The notes under the pieces are model-generated. The model saw nothing but the letters and a program-made list of their open reading frames with translations, ran no database searches and was not told where the DNA came from. This document shows positions 34,252 through 44,531 of a stretch of DNA of 64,000 nt, piece after piece (within the stretch, counting starts at the first letter, position 1; the number at the start of each line of letters is the position of its first letter). The stretch comes from Peribacillus glennii (GTDB lineage Bacteria > Bacillota > Bacilli > Bacillales > DSM-1321): positions 1-64,000 of the forward strand of contig NZ_QVTD01000024.1 of assembly GCF_003429105.1 (NCBI RefSeq), read 5' to 3'. Made by a program: the position numbers and the translations under genes.

Positions 34252-35565
34252 ATGAAAACCTTATTAGCGGGAATCCAGTGGACAGCTTTTATGATTGCAT
34301 CTTCGATTGTTGCGCCCATAGCCGTAGCGTCTTTGTTTGGATTATCGGGCGGGGATGCGGCCGATTTTGTGCAGCGGACCATGTTTGTTCTAGGATTGGC
34401 GGGCTTGCTGCAAATCCTGGCAGGCCATAGGCTTCCTGTCAATGAAGGGCCTGCAGGCTTATGGTGGGGCGTGTTTGCACTGTATGCCGGATTAAGCACA
34501 ACGCTGTTTGATTCGGCAGCCGAAACGCTTAAAGCACTTCAAGGAGCGTTGATTGTAAGCGGTGTCATTTTTGTGCTTTTGAGTGCTGCCGGTTTGATTG
34601 AGAAGATCAGCAGGTTATTTTCCCCTGTAGTTACAGGAGCCTATCTGCTGCTGCTTGTATTGCAGTTAAGCAAGTCTTTTTTGATTGGAATGCTTGGCAT
34701 TGGCTATACGGGCAGTACTGTAGATTTAAAAATAGCGGGATTAAGTGTTGCAGCTGTTTTGTGCACCTTTTATTTCACACGGCACCGGCATCCCTTCATC
34801 CGCCAATTTGGTGTATTGATCTCGATTGCTGCAGGGTGGATTTTGTTCGCTGTTTTTGGTGAAGCGAAACCGGTGGCAATAGAGTACGGGACTATCATTT
34901 CACTGCCAAAGCTGTTTGCATACGGCGCGCCAATATTCGATGCCGGGATGACTATGACTGCGGTTTTTGTCACGATGCTGCTGTTAACAAATATGATCGC
35001 GAGCATCCGTGTAGTAGAATCTGTCATCAATCAACAGAAAAAGGAAGTAAAAGCGAATTTGAAGGCCGGCGGATTCGTGACCGGGATCAATCAAGTGATT
35101 GGCGGCGCATTCGGGGCAATCGGTCCTGTTCCGATTTCGGGAGCGGCAGGATTTATTTCGGCAACAGGGATTTCAGCACGGATTCCGTTCATTGTTGGTT
35201 CGCTGCTGGTTATCATTTCAAGTTGTTTCCCTCCCGTTATGGGCTTTTTTGCTTCCATACCGGTGCCTGTAGGCTACGCTGTAATGTTTGCCGTTTTCAC
35301 GACTATGATCGGCATAGCCTTCTCAGAGATTGAAAGAGAAGCAGATACGGCCAGAATACGGACTGTCCTGGGTGTGTCGCTCATTAGCGGTGTCGGGTTG
35401 ATGTTTGTACCGCCCGAGTCCTTCGACGGGCAACCGCCCATCATCGTCTCTCTGTTTAACAACGGGCTGATTTTTGGATCAATCGTTGCGATTATAGCAG
35501 ACCGGTATACGCGCCACCGGTCTGCTAAAAAAGAAAAGGCTTCGGAGGAGGACATGGCTGTATGA
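34252..35565 (+). CDS. NCS2 family purine/pyrimidine permease
   Basis: 437 residues from ATG 34252 (GTGAGGGAG nine bases upstream); the long N-terminal extension of the open frame has no ribosome site. About 12-14 membrane segments. PVNEGPAGLWWGVFALYAGL and the TM10-like GGAFGAIGPVPISGAAGFISATG stretch identify the nucleobase-ascorbate (NCS2) transporters, xanthine/uracil group. The specific base is not evident. No purine riboswitch is seen upstream. B. subtilis has no such gene at this place. Confidence 0.85.
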   Translation: MKTLLAGIQWTAFMIASSIVAPIAVASLFGLSGGDAADFVQRTMFVLGLAGLLQILAGHRLPVNEGPAGLWWGVFALYAGLSTTLFDSAAETLKALQGALIVSGVIFVLLSAAGLIEKISRLFSPVVTGAYLLLLVLQLSKSFLIGMLGIGYTGSTVDLKIAGLSVAAVLCTFYFTRHRHPFIRQFGVLISIAAGWILFAVFGEAKPVAIEYGTIISLPKLFAYGAPIFDAGMTMTAVFVTMLLLTNMIASIRVVESVINQQKKEVKANLKAGGFVTGINQVIGGAFGAIGPVPISGAAGFISATGISARIPFIVGSLLVIISSCFPPVMGFFASIPVPVGYAVMFAVFTTMIGIAFSEIEREADTARIRTVLGVSLISGVGLMFVPPESFDGQPPIIVSLFNNGLIFGSIVAIIADRYTRHRSAKKEKASEEDMAV

Positions 35566-35693
35566 ATTGATTTTTAGGGATTTTATTTGTAGAGTAAGGG
35601 TATGTATAGAATATAAGAAACATAGCATATTGGCTGTACCTTAAGGCAAAAGCTTCCTGGAAAACCAAAAGTACGATAAAAGGAGATGTCAGA

Positions 35694-36107
35694 ATGGCTA
35701 TTGTGAACCCAAGCCGTGATGAAATCGGGGCTATCTTGAAGAAAGCGAAACGCATTGCTGTTGTCGGGCTTTCCGACAATCCGGAGCGCACATCTTATAT
35801 GGTTTCTAAGGCGATGCAGGTTAATGGATATGAAATCATACCGGTCAACCCGGCTGTCAATGAAGTCCTGGGAGTAAAGGCGGTACCATCCCTGAAAGAC
35901 ATAGAAGGGCATGTCGATATCGTAAATGTTTTTAGAAGGTCCGAGCACCTGCTTGAGGTAGCAAAGGAGTTTGCGCAAATCGATGCGGACATTTTTTGGG
36001 CACAGCTGGGACTTGAAAATGAAGAAGCATACAACTTCCTGAAGGAAAAGGGATACACCGTGATCATGGACCGCTGCATTAAAGTGGAACATGCCCTAAC
36101 AAGGTAA
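35694..36107 (+). CDS. yneT: CoA-binding protein YneT
   Basis: 137 residues. Rossmann-like CoA_binding domain (YccU family): IAVVGLSDNPERTSYMVSKAMQ near 23-44, IIPVNPAVNEVLGVKAVPSL, VDIVNVFRRSEHL, FWAQLGLENEEAY and MDRCIKVEHALTR. It binds CoA; no enzymatic role is established. AAAGGAGATGTCAG precedes the ATG. It lies just before parEC, as yneT does in B. subtilis. Confidence 0.93.
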   Translation: MAIVNPSRDEIGAILKKAKRIAVVGLSDNPERTSYMVSKAMQVNGYEIIPVNPAVNEVLGVKAVPSLKDIEGHVDIVNVFRRSEHLLEVAKEFAQIDADIFWAQLGLENEEAYNFLKEKGYTVIMDRCIKVEHALTR

Positions 36108-36117
36108 TATAGACAGA

Positions 36118-36143
36118 TAAGGAGCGTTCGGGCTCCTTTTTTT
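36118..36143 (+). terminator. yneT terminator
   Basis: AAGGAGC-GTTCG-GGCTCCTT followed by TTTTT. Confidence 0.88.
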
Positions 36144-36317
36144 AATGGGCTGAAAAAGAGGAGTCAACACATTTTATTTCCTATGTTTTTTAAATCGATA
36201 TTTGCCAAATGAAAAAATATCGCTACAATAAGTCATAGACACCAACAGCTGTACTCACAATTTTTTACTTAACATCATATTTATCAGCTTTGTTAATGGA
36301 AGAACAGCGCTAAAAAG

Positions 36318-36359
36318 CGAACATTTGTTCTTTGACTGCAAATCATTTATACTTATGAT
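36318..36359 (+). promoter_or_regulatory. parE promoter with LexA (DinR) box
   Basis: CGAAC-ATTT-GTTCT at 36318-36331 fits the Bacillus LexA consensus CGAAC-N4-GTTCG with one end mismatch. It abuts a -35 TTGACT (36332-36337), with -10 TATGAT at 36354-36359 (16-base spacer). SOS control of parEC has been reported in B. subtilis, as I recall. Confidence 0.75.
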
Positions 36360-36464
36360 ATAAAGAGTTAATAAATATAATATTTCCTGCTAAAAGAAAA
36401 AGAGTCATTTCATTAAGAATGTTATGGCCCGGAAATTGTGTGTTGCAAGGAAAGGGGAATTTCT

Positions 36465-38438
36465 GTGGCAAAAAACGCAAAACCAATCGAGTACAACGAT
36501 GATGCGATTCAGGTTCTTGAAGGGCTTGAAGCCGTAAGAAAACGACCGGGTATGTACATTGGGAGTACCGATGCGAGGGGCCTGCACCATCTAGTGTACG
36601 AGATTGTCGATAACTCTGTGGACGAAGCATTAGCCGGTTACGGCGACCACATCACCGTAAGAATCCATAAAGACAACAGCATTAGCGTGGCTGATAAAGG
36701 GCGGGGAATGCCGACAGGGATGCATAAGCTCGGGAAGCCTACGCCGGAAGTCATTTTAACCATCCTTCATGCAGGCGGAAAGTTCGGCCAGGGTGGTTAT
36801 AAGACAAGTGGAGGCCTGCACGGTGTGGGTGCATCAGTAGTAAATGCCCTGTCCGAATGGCTTGTCGTTACGATCAAGCGCGAAGGCTTTACTTATGAAC
36901 AAAGATTCCGCGATGGGGGTAAACCGGAAACAACCCTCGAAAAGCTAGGAAAGACCAACCAATCCGGTACCAAAATCCATTTCAAACCGGATCCATCCAT
37001 ATTTTCAACTACTACCTTTAACTTTGAAACATTATGCGAGCGTTTGAGGGAGTCTGCATTCCTCTTAAAAGGAATGACGATTGAACTGATAGACGAGCGG
37101 CACGACCAGCAGGAAGTCTTTCATTATGAAAACGGCATTGAAGCTTTTGTCCAATATTTAAATGAAGAAAAAGACATGCTTCATTCCGTCGTAAGCTTTG
37201 AAGGCGTGCAAAGCGACATTGAAGTGGAGTTTGCTTTTCAATTTAATGATGGCTATTCGGAAAATGTCCTCAGCTTTGTCAATAATGTCAGGACAAAGGA
37301 TGGGGGCACGCATGAGGTTGGGTCCAAGACTGCAATGACCCGTGCATTCAATGATTATGCAAGGAAATCCGGGTTGCTTAAGGAAAAGGATAAAAACCTT
37401 GAAGGCTCTGACATCCGGGAAGGATTATCTGCCATCATTTCAGTGAGGATCCCGGAGGAATTCCTGCAATTTGAAGGGCAGACAAAAAGCAAACTCGGGA
37501 CAAGCGAGGCACGTTCCGCGGTGGACTCCATCGTATCTGAACATCTCGCTTATTTCCTTGCAGAGAATCCTGAGACCGCCACATTGCTCATCAAAAAATC
37601 AATCAAGGCTTTCCAGGCCCGAGAAGCAGCAAGAAAGGCTCGGGAGGATGCAAGAAGCGGCAAGAAACGCAAGAAATCCGAGGCTGTCCTATCCGGCAAA
37701 CTGACGCCCGCGCAATCCAGAAATCCTCAGAAGAACGAATTATATCTTGTCGAGGGAGATTCAGCGGGCGGTTCGGCAAAACAGGGCCGGGACCGTCGTT
37801 TCCAGGCGGTCCTCCCGCTCCGAGGAAAAGTAATCAATACGGAGAAGGCGAAGCTGCAGGACATTTTTAAAAACGAAGAAATCAATACGATCATCCATGC
37901 AATCGGCGCAGGCGTTGGACCGGAATTTTCAGTGGATGACACGAATTATGACAAGGTCATCATCATGACGGATGCAGATACGGACGGCGCCCATATCCAG
38001 GTGCTGCTCTTGACATTTTTTTACCGGTACATGAAACAGCTGATCGAATCCGGGAAGGTATATATCGCGCTTCCGCCTTTATATAAAGTGAGCAAGGGAA
38101 CAGGCAAGAAAGAAGTAGTGGAATACTCCTGGAGCGACGATGAGCTGCAGGGCACCATAAAAAAAGTCGGCAAAGGCTATATGTTACAGCGCTATAAAGG
38201 GCTTGGCGAAATGAATCCTGACCAGCTTTGGGAAACAACCATGAACCCGGAGACCAGAACGCTGATCCGCGTCAAAATCGATGATGCGGCCCGTGCTGAA
38301 AGGCGCGTCACCACGTTAATGGGTGACAAGGTAGAACCCCGGAGAAAGTGGATTGAAGCAAACGTTGCGTTTGGTCTCGAAGAAGAATCGAATATTTTGG
38401 ATAATGAAAATATGTCGGTTGCAGAGGAGGTCAACTGA
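36465..38438 (+). CDS. parE: DNA topoisomerase IV subunit B
   Basis: 657 residues from GTG 36465 (AAGGAAAGGGGAA upstream; an in-frame ATG at 36438 lies before that site). GHKL ATPase with [60 protein letters not shown], and the TOPRIM motifs [26 protein letters not shown] and DADTDGAHI. It supplies ATP hydrolysis for chromosome decatenation. Its TGA overlaps the ATG of parC. Confidence 0.97.
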   Translation: MAKNAKPIEYNDDAIQVLEGLEAVRKRPGMYIGSTDARGLHHLVYEIVDNSVDEALAGYGDHITVRIHKDNSISVADKGRGMPTGMHKLGKPTPEVILTILHAGGKFGQGGYKTSGGLHGVGASVVNALSEWLVVTIKREGFTYEQRFRDGGKPETTLEKLGKTNQSGTKIHFKPDPSIFSTTTFNFETLCERLRESAFLLKGMTIELIDERHDQQEVFHYENGIEAFVQYLNEEKDMLHSVVSFEGVQSDIEVEFAFQFNDGYSENVLSFVNNVRTKDGGTHEVGSKTAMTRAFNDYARKSGLLKEKDKNLEGSDIREGLSAIISVRIPEEFLQFEGQTKSKLGTSEARSAVDSIVSEHLAYFLAENPETATLLIKKSIKAFQAREAARKAREDARSGKKRKKSEAVLSGKLTPAQSRNPQKNELYLVEGDSAGGSAKQGRDRRFQAVLPLRGKVINTEKAKLQDIFKNEEINTIIHAIGAGVGPEFSVDDTNYDKVIIMTDADTDGAHIQVLLLTFFYRYMKQLIESGKVYIALPPLYKVSKGTGKKEVVEYSWSDDELQGTIKKVGKGYMLQRYKGLGEMNPDQLWETTMNPETRTLIRVKIDDAARAERRVTTLMGDKVEPRRKWIEANVAFGLEEESNILDNENMSVAEEVN

Positions 38439-40885
38439 TGTCATTAAGTGAAAAGTTTCGTGATTTGCCTCTTGAAGAGGTAATCGGCGACCGGTTCGGC
38501 CGCTACAGTAAATATATCATCCAAGACCGGGCGCTTCCGGATGCCCGCGACGGGCTAAAGCCTGTACAGAGACGGATATTGTATGCGATGCATGTGGAAG
38601 GAAATACACATGAGAAGGCTTTTCGGAAATCGGCAAAAACGGTCGGGAATGTAATAGGTAACTACCACCCGCATGGTGACTCTTCCGTATATGAGGCAAT
38701 GGTGCGGATGAGCCAGGACTGGAAGCTTAGAAAAATAATGATAGAAATGCACGGCAACAACGGGAGCGTCGATGGGGACCCGCCCGCAGCCATGCGTTAT
38801 ACAGAAGCAAGGTTATCTGCGCTTGCATCGGAATTGCTTCGGGATATCGAAAAGCATACGGTCGATTTCGTGCCGAACTTTGATGATACTTCAAATGAAC
38901 CCATTGTCCTTCCAGCTTTGTACCCTAATTTGCTGGTCAATGGATCGACAGGCATTTCTGCGGGCTATGCCACTGAAATCCCGCCACACCAGATAGGGGA
39001 GGTAATCGATGCGGCGATCATGCGCATTGAGAAGCCTGAATCTACTGTTGATGAACTGATGACTGTCCTTAAAGGGCCGGATTTCCCGACGGGAGGAATT
39101 ATCCAGGGCGTCGATGGCATTAAAAAAGCCTATGAAACTGGCAAGGGAAAAATTATCATCCGCGGAAAGGCGGAAGTGGAAGAAATCCGCGGCGGCAAGC
39201 AGCAAATCGTGGTCACTGAAATCCCTTATGAAGTGAATAAGGCGAATCTCGTCAAAAAAATCGATGAATTCCGCATTGACCGCAAAGTCGAAGGCATCGC
39301 GGAGGTCCGGGATGAAACAGACCGGACTGGCCTCCGCATCGTAATAGAACTGAAAAAGGAAGCGGACGCAAACGGTGTCCTGCATTATTTATACAAGAAC
39401 ACCGATTTGCAGGTGGCGTATAATTTCAATATGGTGGCAATTTATAAAAAACGCCCTACCTTAATGACGCTTCCAACGATGCTTGACGCCTATATCGGCC
39501 ACCGCAGGGAAGTCATTATCAATCGATCCCGTCATGAATTGAAAAAGGCACATGACCGCGCCCATATCGTTGACGGGCTTATGAAGGCACTCTCCATTCT
39601 GGACGAAGTAATAGCTGCAATCCGTGCATCAAATGATAAGCGGGACGCGAAAGATAATTTGATTGCTAAATTCCAGTTTACCGAGCCGCAGGCCGAAGCC
39701 ATCGTATCATTGCAGTTATACCGGTTGACCAATACGGATATAACTGCGCTGCAGGCTGAAGCCGAAGAATTAAATAAGAAAATCGCCGAGCTTACAGAGA
39801 TCCTTAAGAGCGAAAAGGTGCTTTACCAAGTGATTAAAAAAGAGTTAAAGCAGGTTAAAAAGCAATATAACGATGTCCGCCGCTCTAAAATTGAACAAGA
39901 GATCGAAGAAATCAAGATCAACATGGAAGTACTTATAGCGAGTGAAGACGTGATGGTAACGGTCACGAAGGAAGGATATGTAAAAAGGACTTCGCTTCGC
40001 TCCTACTCAGCATCCGGCGGGCTCGATTTTGGCATGAAGGATTCGGACCGGCTCTTGAAGAAGTTTGAAATCAACACGACTGATGTGCTCCTCCTGTTTA
40101 CTAATAAAGGGAATTATTTATACTGTCCGGTACATCAGCTTCCGGATATCCGTTGGAAGGAAACTGGGCAGCATATTGCTAATATTATTCCGATCGAGCG
40201 TGATGAACAAATTGTGGGAGCGATTCCAGTCAAAGACTTTACACAGCCGGGCTTTTTATTATTTATTACCAAGAACGGCATGGTCAAAAAAACGGAGCTT
40301 GCGTCCTACAAGGCCCAGCGTTATTCAAAGTCACTCGTAGCGCTAAACCTAAAAGGGGACGATGAGCTTATCGATGTCCACCTGACAAATGGACAGGGCG
40401 AAGTATTCCTGGTTACTCATTTGGGCTTCTCCTTATGGTTTGATGAAGAAGAAGTCAGCATTGTAGGGGCCAGGGCGGCAGGTGTTAAGGGCATTAACCT
40501 GAAAGAGGGAGACCATGTCATAGGAGGCAAGGTCCTAACGAAGGATAGCGAAGAAGCGATTTTAATTGTTACCCAACGCGGAGCTGTCAAAAAAATGAAG
40601 CTCTCCGAATTTGAAAAATCCGGCAGGGCAAAACGCGGTGTTGTTGTATTAAGAGAATTAAAATCGAACCCTCACCGAATTATTGGATTTAAAACGGTAC
40701 GAATGTCAGATTCCATTTTTATTGAAACAGAAAAAGGAAATATTGAAACCATTCATGTTTCTGCACTTAAATACAGTGACCGTTATACAAACGGATCATT
40801 TGTAGTTGATGAAAGTGAAAGCGGCAAAGCAAAGGAAATCTGGAAAGTCAGTATCGAAGAAGATACCGGTTCCCAAGATTCATAA
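38438..40885 (+). CDS. parC: DNA topoisomerase IV subunit A
   Basis: 815 residues. The catalytic tyrosine is Tyr121 in [10 protein letters not shown]. The quinolone-resistance region reads [15 protein letters not shown], the sensitive form (Ser and Glu kept). A long coiled coil lies about 345-470, and the C-terminal beta-pinwheel blades follow from about 495. It breaks and rejoins DNA with ParE. Stop and start codons overlap by one base with parE. Confidence 0.97.
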   Translation: MSLSEKFRDLPLEEVIGDRFGRYSKYIIQDRALPDARDGLKPVQRRILYAMHVEGNTHEKAFRKSAKTVGNVIGNYHPHGDSSVYEAMVRMSQDWKLRKIMIEMHGNNGSVDGDPPAAMRYTEARLSALASELLRDIEKHTVDFVPNFDDTSNEPIVLPALYPNLLVNGSTGISAGYATEIPPHQIGEVIDAAIMRIEKPESTVDELMTVLKGPDFPTGGIIQGVDGIKKAYETGKGKIIIRGKAEVEEIRGGKQQIVVTEIPYEVNKANLVKKIDEFRIDRKVEGIAEVRDETDRTGLRIVIELKKEADANGVLHYLYKNTDLQVAYNFNMVAIYKKRPTLMTLPTMLDAYIGHRREVIINRSRHELKKAHDRAHIVDGLMKALSILDEVIAAIRASNDKRDAKDNLIAKFQFTEPQAEAIVSLQLYRLTNTDITALQAEAEELNKKIAELTEILKSEKVLYQVIKKELKQVKKQYNDVRRSKIEQEIEEIKINMEVLIASEDVMVTVTKEGYVKRTSLRSYSASGGLDFGMKDSDRLLKKFEINTTDVLLLFTNKGNYLYCPVHQLPDIRWKETGQHIANIIPIERDEQIVGAIPVKDFTQPGFLLFITKNGMVKKTELASYKAQRYSKSLVALNLKGDDELIDVHLTNGQGEVFLVTHLGFSLWFDEEEVSIVGARAAGVKGINLKEGDHVIGGKVLTKDSEEAILIVTQRGAVKKMKLSEFEKSGRAKRGVVVLRELKSNPHRIIGFKTVRMSDSIFIETEKGNIETIHVSALKYSDRYTNGSFVVDESESGKAKEIWKVSIEEDTGSQDS

Positions 40886-40901
40886 GCATGTAATGATAAG
40901 C

Positions 40902-40931
40902 GGCCAAATCCTACGGGGTTTGGCCTTTTTC
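40902..40931 (+). terminator. parC terminator
   Basis: GGCCAAATCC-TACG-GGGTTTGGCC then TTTTT. Confidence 0.88.
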
Positions 40932-41007
40932 ATGCTTTAAAGACTATGAAAAGCTCTGAATGTTAAGATGCAGTTTTTTTAGTAACTGCAGCATGACTTT
41001 AGAGCGA

Positions 41008-41103
41008 TGAAGGACATTTCACTTGGTTGATTCCGGAATTTCGTTCTCATATCCGCTATGAAGGACAATTTACTTGCATGATTCAGAAATCTTGTCCTTT
41101 ATG
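41008..41103. repeat. Imperfect tandem repeat of about 47 bases
   Basis: Two adjacent units begin ATGAAGGACA(T/A)TT(C/T)ACTTG and continue with similar GATTC(C/A)(G)GAA(A)T words, ending TTGTCCTTTATG. They share about three quarters of positions. The stretch from 40932 to 41531 otherwise shows no strong gene. Such degenerate GGACA-rich repeats occur between genes in some Bacillus genomes. Confidence 0.5.
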
Positions 41104-41160
41104 TCTCAGTGAATAAAAAACTTCTTTTTTTTAAAAATAATCGTAGCATGGTTAATCAAA

Positions 41161-41328
41161 GTGAATACAAACGATGCACTGAGCAACCCTGATTGGCATC
41201 TCTTCTCATTCCTTCCAAATCAAAGTACGTATGAGCAAATTTTAAACCGTCGGGTACAGAATTTCGAACATTATTTCCACTTTATGCTTAAAGCGTATGA
41301 GGATTATAGGGCGGGAACAAAGAGTTAA
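41161..41328 (+). other. Possible small ORF or gene remnant
   Basis: A GTG-started frame of 55 residues (VNTNDALSNPDWHLFSFLPN..., then RVQNFEHYFHFMLKAYEDYR). The amino-acid mix is protein-like and the frame is open a little further upstream, but there is no ribosome site. It may be the end of a lost gene. No family recognised. Confidence 0.25.
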
Positions 41329-41531
41329 CACCCTAAAGACAATTTATAGCTAGCTAAGAGGGCCGTACGCTTTTGGCTCGTTCTGTCTATTCTTCAAATC
41401 TTTCCAGCCACCCTTGTTCCTGGTAATTTATTTCACTTTCGGACATATAGTATTGTAAATGCTCTTTCCTTTCCAGAAAACTCCCGGTTATGCCAATCCA
41501 ATATTCTAGGAACTTACTGGAGGTTAGCAAC

Positions 41532-42005
41532 TTGGATTTTGAAAAGATAATGCAATGGATGGAGTTAGCCAAAAAATATCAAACTACGGATTTCTGGAAT
41601 AGCGTGTTCGATCAATCCACCATGTCTCAGTTCATGAATGATTCGGGCGAAAATAGCACACCATTTAACCCGTCTCCTAATTCATCTCGGAATCAGAATT
41701 TTCCTTATATTGATATTTATATGAACGAAGAAGATATTATTCTTGTCGCTGATTTAGCGGGATATAAAAAAGAAGATCTCCAGGTGTCTGTTTCAGGAAA
41801 TAAACTTATGCTGAAAGGTTCATTGAAACAATATGTAACCGGGCAGCCTATCATTCAAGAAAGAAACCATGGAGATTTCCAAAGGATTATAACACTCCCT
41901 GAACCTGCGGAACCAAGCCTGATACAGGCGAAATTTGAGAATGGGCTGCTAATTTTGACATATAGAAGGCAATTTAATGAAGAGCAACCGGTTAATATCC
42001 TGTAA
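41532..42005 (+). CDS. Hsp20-fold spore protein, GerT-like
   Basis: 157 residues from TTG 41532, with GGAGG ten bases upstream; the open frame extends 14 codons further but the ribosome site would then be inside. Residues 1-65 are helical and polar. An alpha-crystallin domain follows (FPYIDIYMNEEDIILVADLAGYKKEDLQVSVSGNKLMLKG, then GDFQRIITLPEPAEP and FENGLLIL). The domain is near GerT and CotP, small heat-shock-type spore coat proteins. The next four genes belong to gerP-like families, which supports a spore-coat germination role. Confidence 0.7.
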   Translation: MDFEKIMQWMELAKKYQTTDFWNSVFDQSTMSQFMNDSGENSTPFNPSPNSSRNQNFPYIDIYMNEEDIILVADLAGYKKEDLQVSVSGNKLMLKGSLKQYVTGQPIIQERNHGDFQRIITLPEPAEPSLIQAKFENGLLILTYRRQFNEEQPVNIL

Positions 42006-42123
42006 ACATTATTGACCAAACCTTAACCTTAACACGCTCGCTTATTTTTATAAATATCTCTTATCTTTAAAACTCTTTTGCGAAATCCGGGAATAAATCA
42101 ACTTAAAAATGTGGGGATGGTCC

Positions 42124-43170
42124 ATGCCTTTAAAAGGAATGTTCAACCAAAGATCGAATAATGAATTGCTGCATCATACATTGACGGAATTAGAAAAACA
42201 GGTCAGGAGAATCAATACGCTTGAAGTGCATATGGATCGTTTTTTAAAGCTCGAGAGCAATGTAAAGCCGCTTCTATTCTTAAGAAATCAGATTGAAGAT
42301 TTTTTTAAAAATACAACTGATGGAAATGAGACTTTAAGGGAACGGCAGCAGAAAAAAATGGTTTCCGAGCAAAAAAATTTTCAGTTGCTTTATTCATACC
42401 AAAATAGACTGGATCAGTTAACCCAAAAGATCTCCATACTTGAGCAAAATAATATGCAGCAACCATACCAGGAGGCCGCACACCGGTCTACATATAGTCA
42501 GAAATTATCGCAACTAGATGAAAGAATAAACAACATGGAAGAAAAATTGGTCAATCTTTACAATCAAGATCATGTTAGGTATACGAAAAACGAATCAACA
42601 ATATCAAACCTCAGCCAAGATCCCCATAATCCGGCTGAGGGCCTTGAATCGTCTGCCCTGTTGAATAAACTTTCCTTTTACTTTCATAAAATGGAAGATT
42701 TGGATAGAAGAATTACTTCACTGGAAAACAATACTTCTTTGCAGGAAATAAAAGCAAAGCACAATCCGGAATTTTTGCCAGATTCTAATAGCCCGGCTAA
42801 TGCCGGAACCACTCTCGAGGACAGTATACTAAATAACGAAAAAAACGTAATTATTAAAGAGCTTCATATAGACAAGCTTTTTGTAGACAAGTATGAACAG
42901 AACAATACTTTTTCCCAATTGGGCATCAAAGAACTTAGCGGAGCTTTAAATATTGGTGCTACATACGGGACGGGTCATGTGCCAATGGAAGCTACTGAAA
43001 AAATGAAACAGGACATGGATGAGCTAAAAGAGTTAAAAAACAGCTCCGTAACAGGTTCAGGAGATTATCCTGAGGAAGCTCCTCAAGGCGGGACAGAGAC
43101 AGATTCTGATGAGCCTGATAACTTTTACACAGAGATCAATATAGAAAACGGTCCCGACCATTCAAGCTGA
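42124..43170 (+). CDS. GerPC-like spore germination protein, large form
   Basis: 348 residues from ATG 42124 (GGGG seven bases upstream; an ATG five codons earlier has no site). Coiled-coil segments run through residues 5-60, 85-155 and 175-195. The block VIIKELHIDKLFVDKYEQNN, then FSQLGIKELSGALNIGATYG at about 243-285, is the signature of GerPC, a component of the gerP operon needed for nutrient passage through the spore coat. B. subtilis GerPC is about 205 residues, so this version has about 140 extra, mostly in the coiled-coil part. The C-terminus is acidic. Confidence 0.75.
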   Translation: MPLKGMFNQRSNNELLHHTLTELEKQVRRINTLEVHMDRFLKLESNVKPLLFLRNQIEDFFKNTTDGNETLRERQQKKMVSEQKNFQLLYSYQNRLDQLTQKISILEQNNMQQPYQEAAHRSTYSQKLSQLDERINNMEEKLVNLYNQDHVRYTKNESTISNLSQDPHNPAEGLESSALLNKLSFYFHKMEDLDRRITSLENNTSLQEIKAKHNPEFLPDSNSPANAGTTLEDSILNNEKNVIIKELHIDKLFVDKYEQNNTFSQLGIKELSGALNIGATYGTGHVPMEATEKMKQDMDELKELKNSSVTGSGDYPEEAPQGGTETDSDEPDNFYTEINIENGPDHSS

Positions 43171-43279
43171 GTGAAGAAAAAAATTTTATGGAATTCTGAT
43201 AATTTTATTCTTTTATAAGATAGCCAGAATAAACTTAAAACTATACTGCTGATCCATCATTAATTAACGGGGAGTGATC

Positions 43280-43516
43280 ATGGTGATTTTCGCGCCGATG
43301 GTGGTGAATATTTTAGCATATAAAATCAATGCAGTTGACAATGGTGCCGCTGTGAATATGGGTCCTATCCAGCAGCTTGACTTTTTTGTTTCCTATAAAC
43401 GGAACCAGGGAGTCGGTGAACAAAATGGCGATTTTTCACCTTATTTTCTCCCATTTTGTTTATTGGTTGATGCGGATTTAAGCGACAGCCCTGCCATCAA
43501 AAACAGTGTGATTTAA
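43280..43516 (+). CDS. GerPA/GerPF family germination protein
   Basis: 78 residues; ATG 43280 follows GGGGAG by five bases (a GTG one codon later is also possible). MVIFAPMVVNILAYKINAVD, NGAAVNMGPIQQLDFFVSYK and the KRNQGVGEQNGDFSP stretch belong to the same small family as the minus-strand gene at 44295, with which it shares the latter motif exactly. These proteins resemble the GerPA/PF group (short beta-rich coat proteins with the pattern N-G-x-x-V-N-x-G). Confidence 0.7.
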   Translation: MVIFAPMVVNILAYKINAVDNGAAVNMGPIQQLDFFVSYKRNQGVGEQNGDFSPYFLPFCLLVDADLSDSPAIKNSVI

Positions 43517-43559
43517 ACGCATTCCAACTAGTAGATTTAAAGAATAAGGAGGTAGGTAC

Positions 43560-43790
43560 ATGTCTTTCATCCCATCAAAAGTTAATATTGGAAATATTAT
43601 CATCAACAATGCAGACCATTTTAGCTCTGTTTCTTATGGATCCACATCAAAAATAGATAGAAACGTGGTAGCTAAGAAGAGCCAGGGATTTGGGCAGCAA
43701 TTGTCTGATCATACCGTTGTCGCGTCTTCCTTTAAGATCATGTTAGATGATGATTTTTTAGATGTTTATTCAGAAATGAAATCTATGTAA
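43560..43790 (+). CDS. GerPA/GerPF-like small spore protein
   Basis: 76 residues with AAGGAGGTAGGTAC upstream. MSFIPSKVNIGNIIINNADH, SSVSYGSTSKIDRNVVAKKS and the QGFGQQLSDHT segment. Same architecture as its neighbours (short strands, then a Gly/Gln turn), more divergent. Probably co-transcribed with 43280 and 43824. Confidence 0.6.
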   Translation: MSFIPSKVNIGNIIINNADHFSSVSYGSTSKIDRNVVAKKSQGFGQQLSDHTVVASSFKIMLDDDFLDVYSEMKSM

Positions 43791-43823
43791 CCTCTGCTCG
43801 GGAATTATGAAGGGGGAATTCGT

Positions 43824-44075
43824 ATGCCATCACCTGTACCTTACATTAATATCAATATAAATATGATAAAGATTAATTCGTTTGAGAATGCTTCGGCGGT
43901 AAATATCGGCCAAAATTTATTGGCGGAATGGCATAATTCAGATAAGAAAACAATGGGCCTTGGCCAAAATATGGGAGATGGCAGCGGGTTTATTGGAACA
44001 CGAAGCTTCGTGGACGACCGTGACCAGGTAGACGCACCTTCCTCATTCGTTTCTGGATCTGGACCCCGAGTATAA
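43824..44075 (+). CDS. GerPA/GerPF-like spore protein
   Basis: 83 residues, GAAGGGGG before the ATG. MPSPVPYINININMIKINSF, ENASAVNIGQNLLAEWHNSD and KKTMGLGQNMGDGSGFIG. The S-A-V-N-I-G-Q-N pattern is that of the GerPA/PF family. A weak terminator follows. Confidence 0.65.
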   Translation: MPSPVPYINININMIKINSFENASAVNIGQNLLAEWHNSDKKTMGLGQNMGDGSGFIGTRSFVDDRDQVDAPSSFVSGSGPRV

Positions 44076-44087
44076 ATATTACATGAC

Positions 44088-44114
44088 GAGGAGCTCCATT
44101 AGGGGCTTTTTTCT
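44088..44114 (+). terminator. Weak terminator of the gerP-like cluster
   Basis: AGCTCC-ATT-AGGGGCT followed by TTTTTTCT. Confidence 0.6.
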
Positions 44115-44294
44115 ATTTTGTATCAAATTACTTCTGCTCTCCTTCTTTTATGAAGTGCTATAACAGAGGAGATTAATAAGTTGAGGTGATAGCCTAAAAG
44201 ACTACCACCTGAATAAGTTTTATGCAAAGAGTAAACCCCGACTTGCATCAATCCCTTTAGACGCGATCCCAATAGCAAGATTATGATTGAAACG

Positions 44295-44531
44295 TCACAC
44301 TCCACTGTTTTTATTCGTATTGCTATCAATTCCATCCTGGTCGGTAATGGTGGCAATTGGTATGTTAATCGGTGAGAAATCGCCATTCTGTTCTCCTACT
44401 GCCTGATTCCTCTTATAGGAAATAAGCTGATCAACAAACTGAAGGGTTCCTGAATTCACCACTGATGCGTTATCAACCGTATTAATTTTAAATCCGATAA
44501 GATTGATTATCATTGGTGTATAAAAAAACAT
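44295..44531 (-). CDS. GerPA/GerPF family germination protein (opposite strand)
   Basis: 78 residues on the minus strand with GAGGAGGAG before the start. MFFYTPMIINLIGFKINTVD, NASVVNSGTLQFVDQLISYK and RNQAVGEQNGDFSPINIPIA. It is clearly paralogous to the gene at 43280 (the same SYKRNQ-x-VGEQNGDFSP core). The inverted copy suggests a duplication within the cluster. Confidence 0.72.
   Translation of the reverse strand: MFFYTPMIINLIGFKINTVDNASVVNSGTLQFVDQLISYKRNQAVGEQNGDFSPINIPIATITDQDGIDSNTNKNSGV

Noticed and set aside
44123-44386. Minus-strand ORF overlapping the inverted gerP-like gene
   Set aside because: No ribosome site and no family features; the gene at 44295-44531 explains the region.
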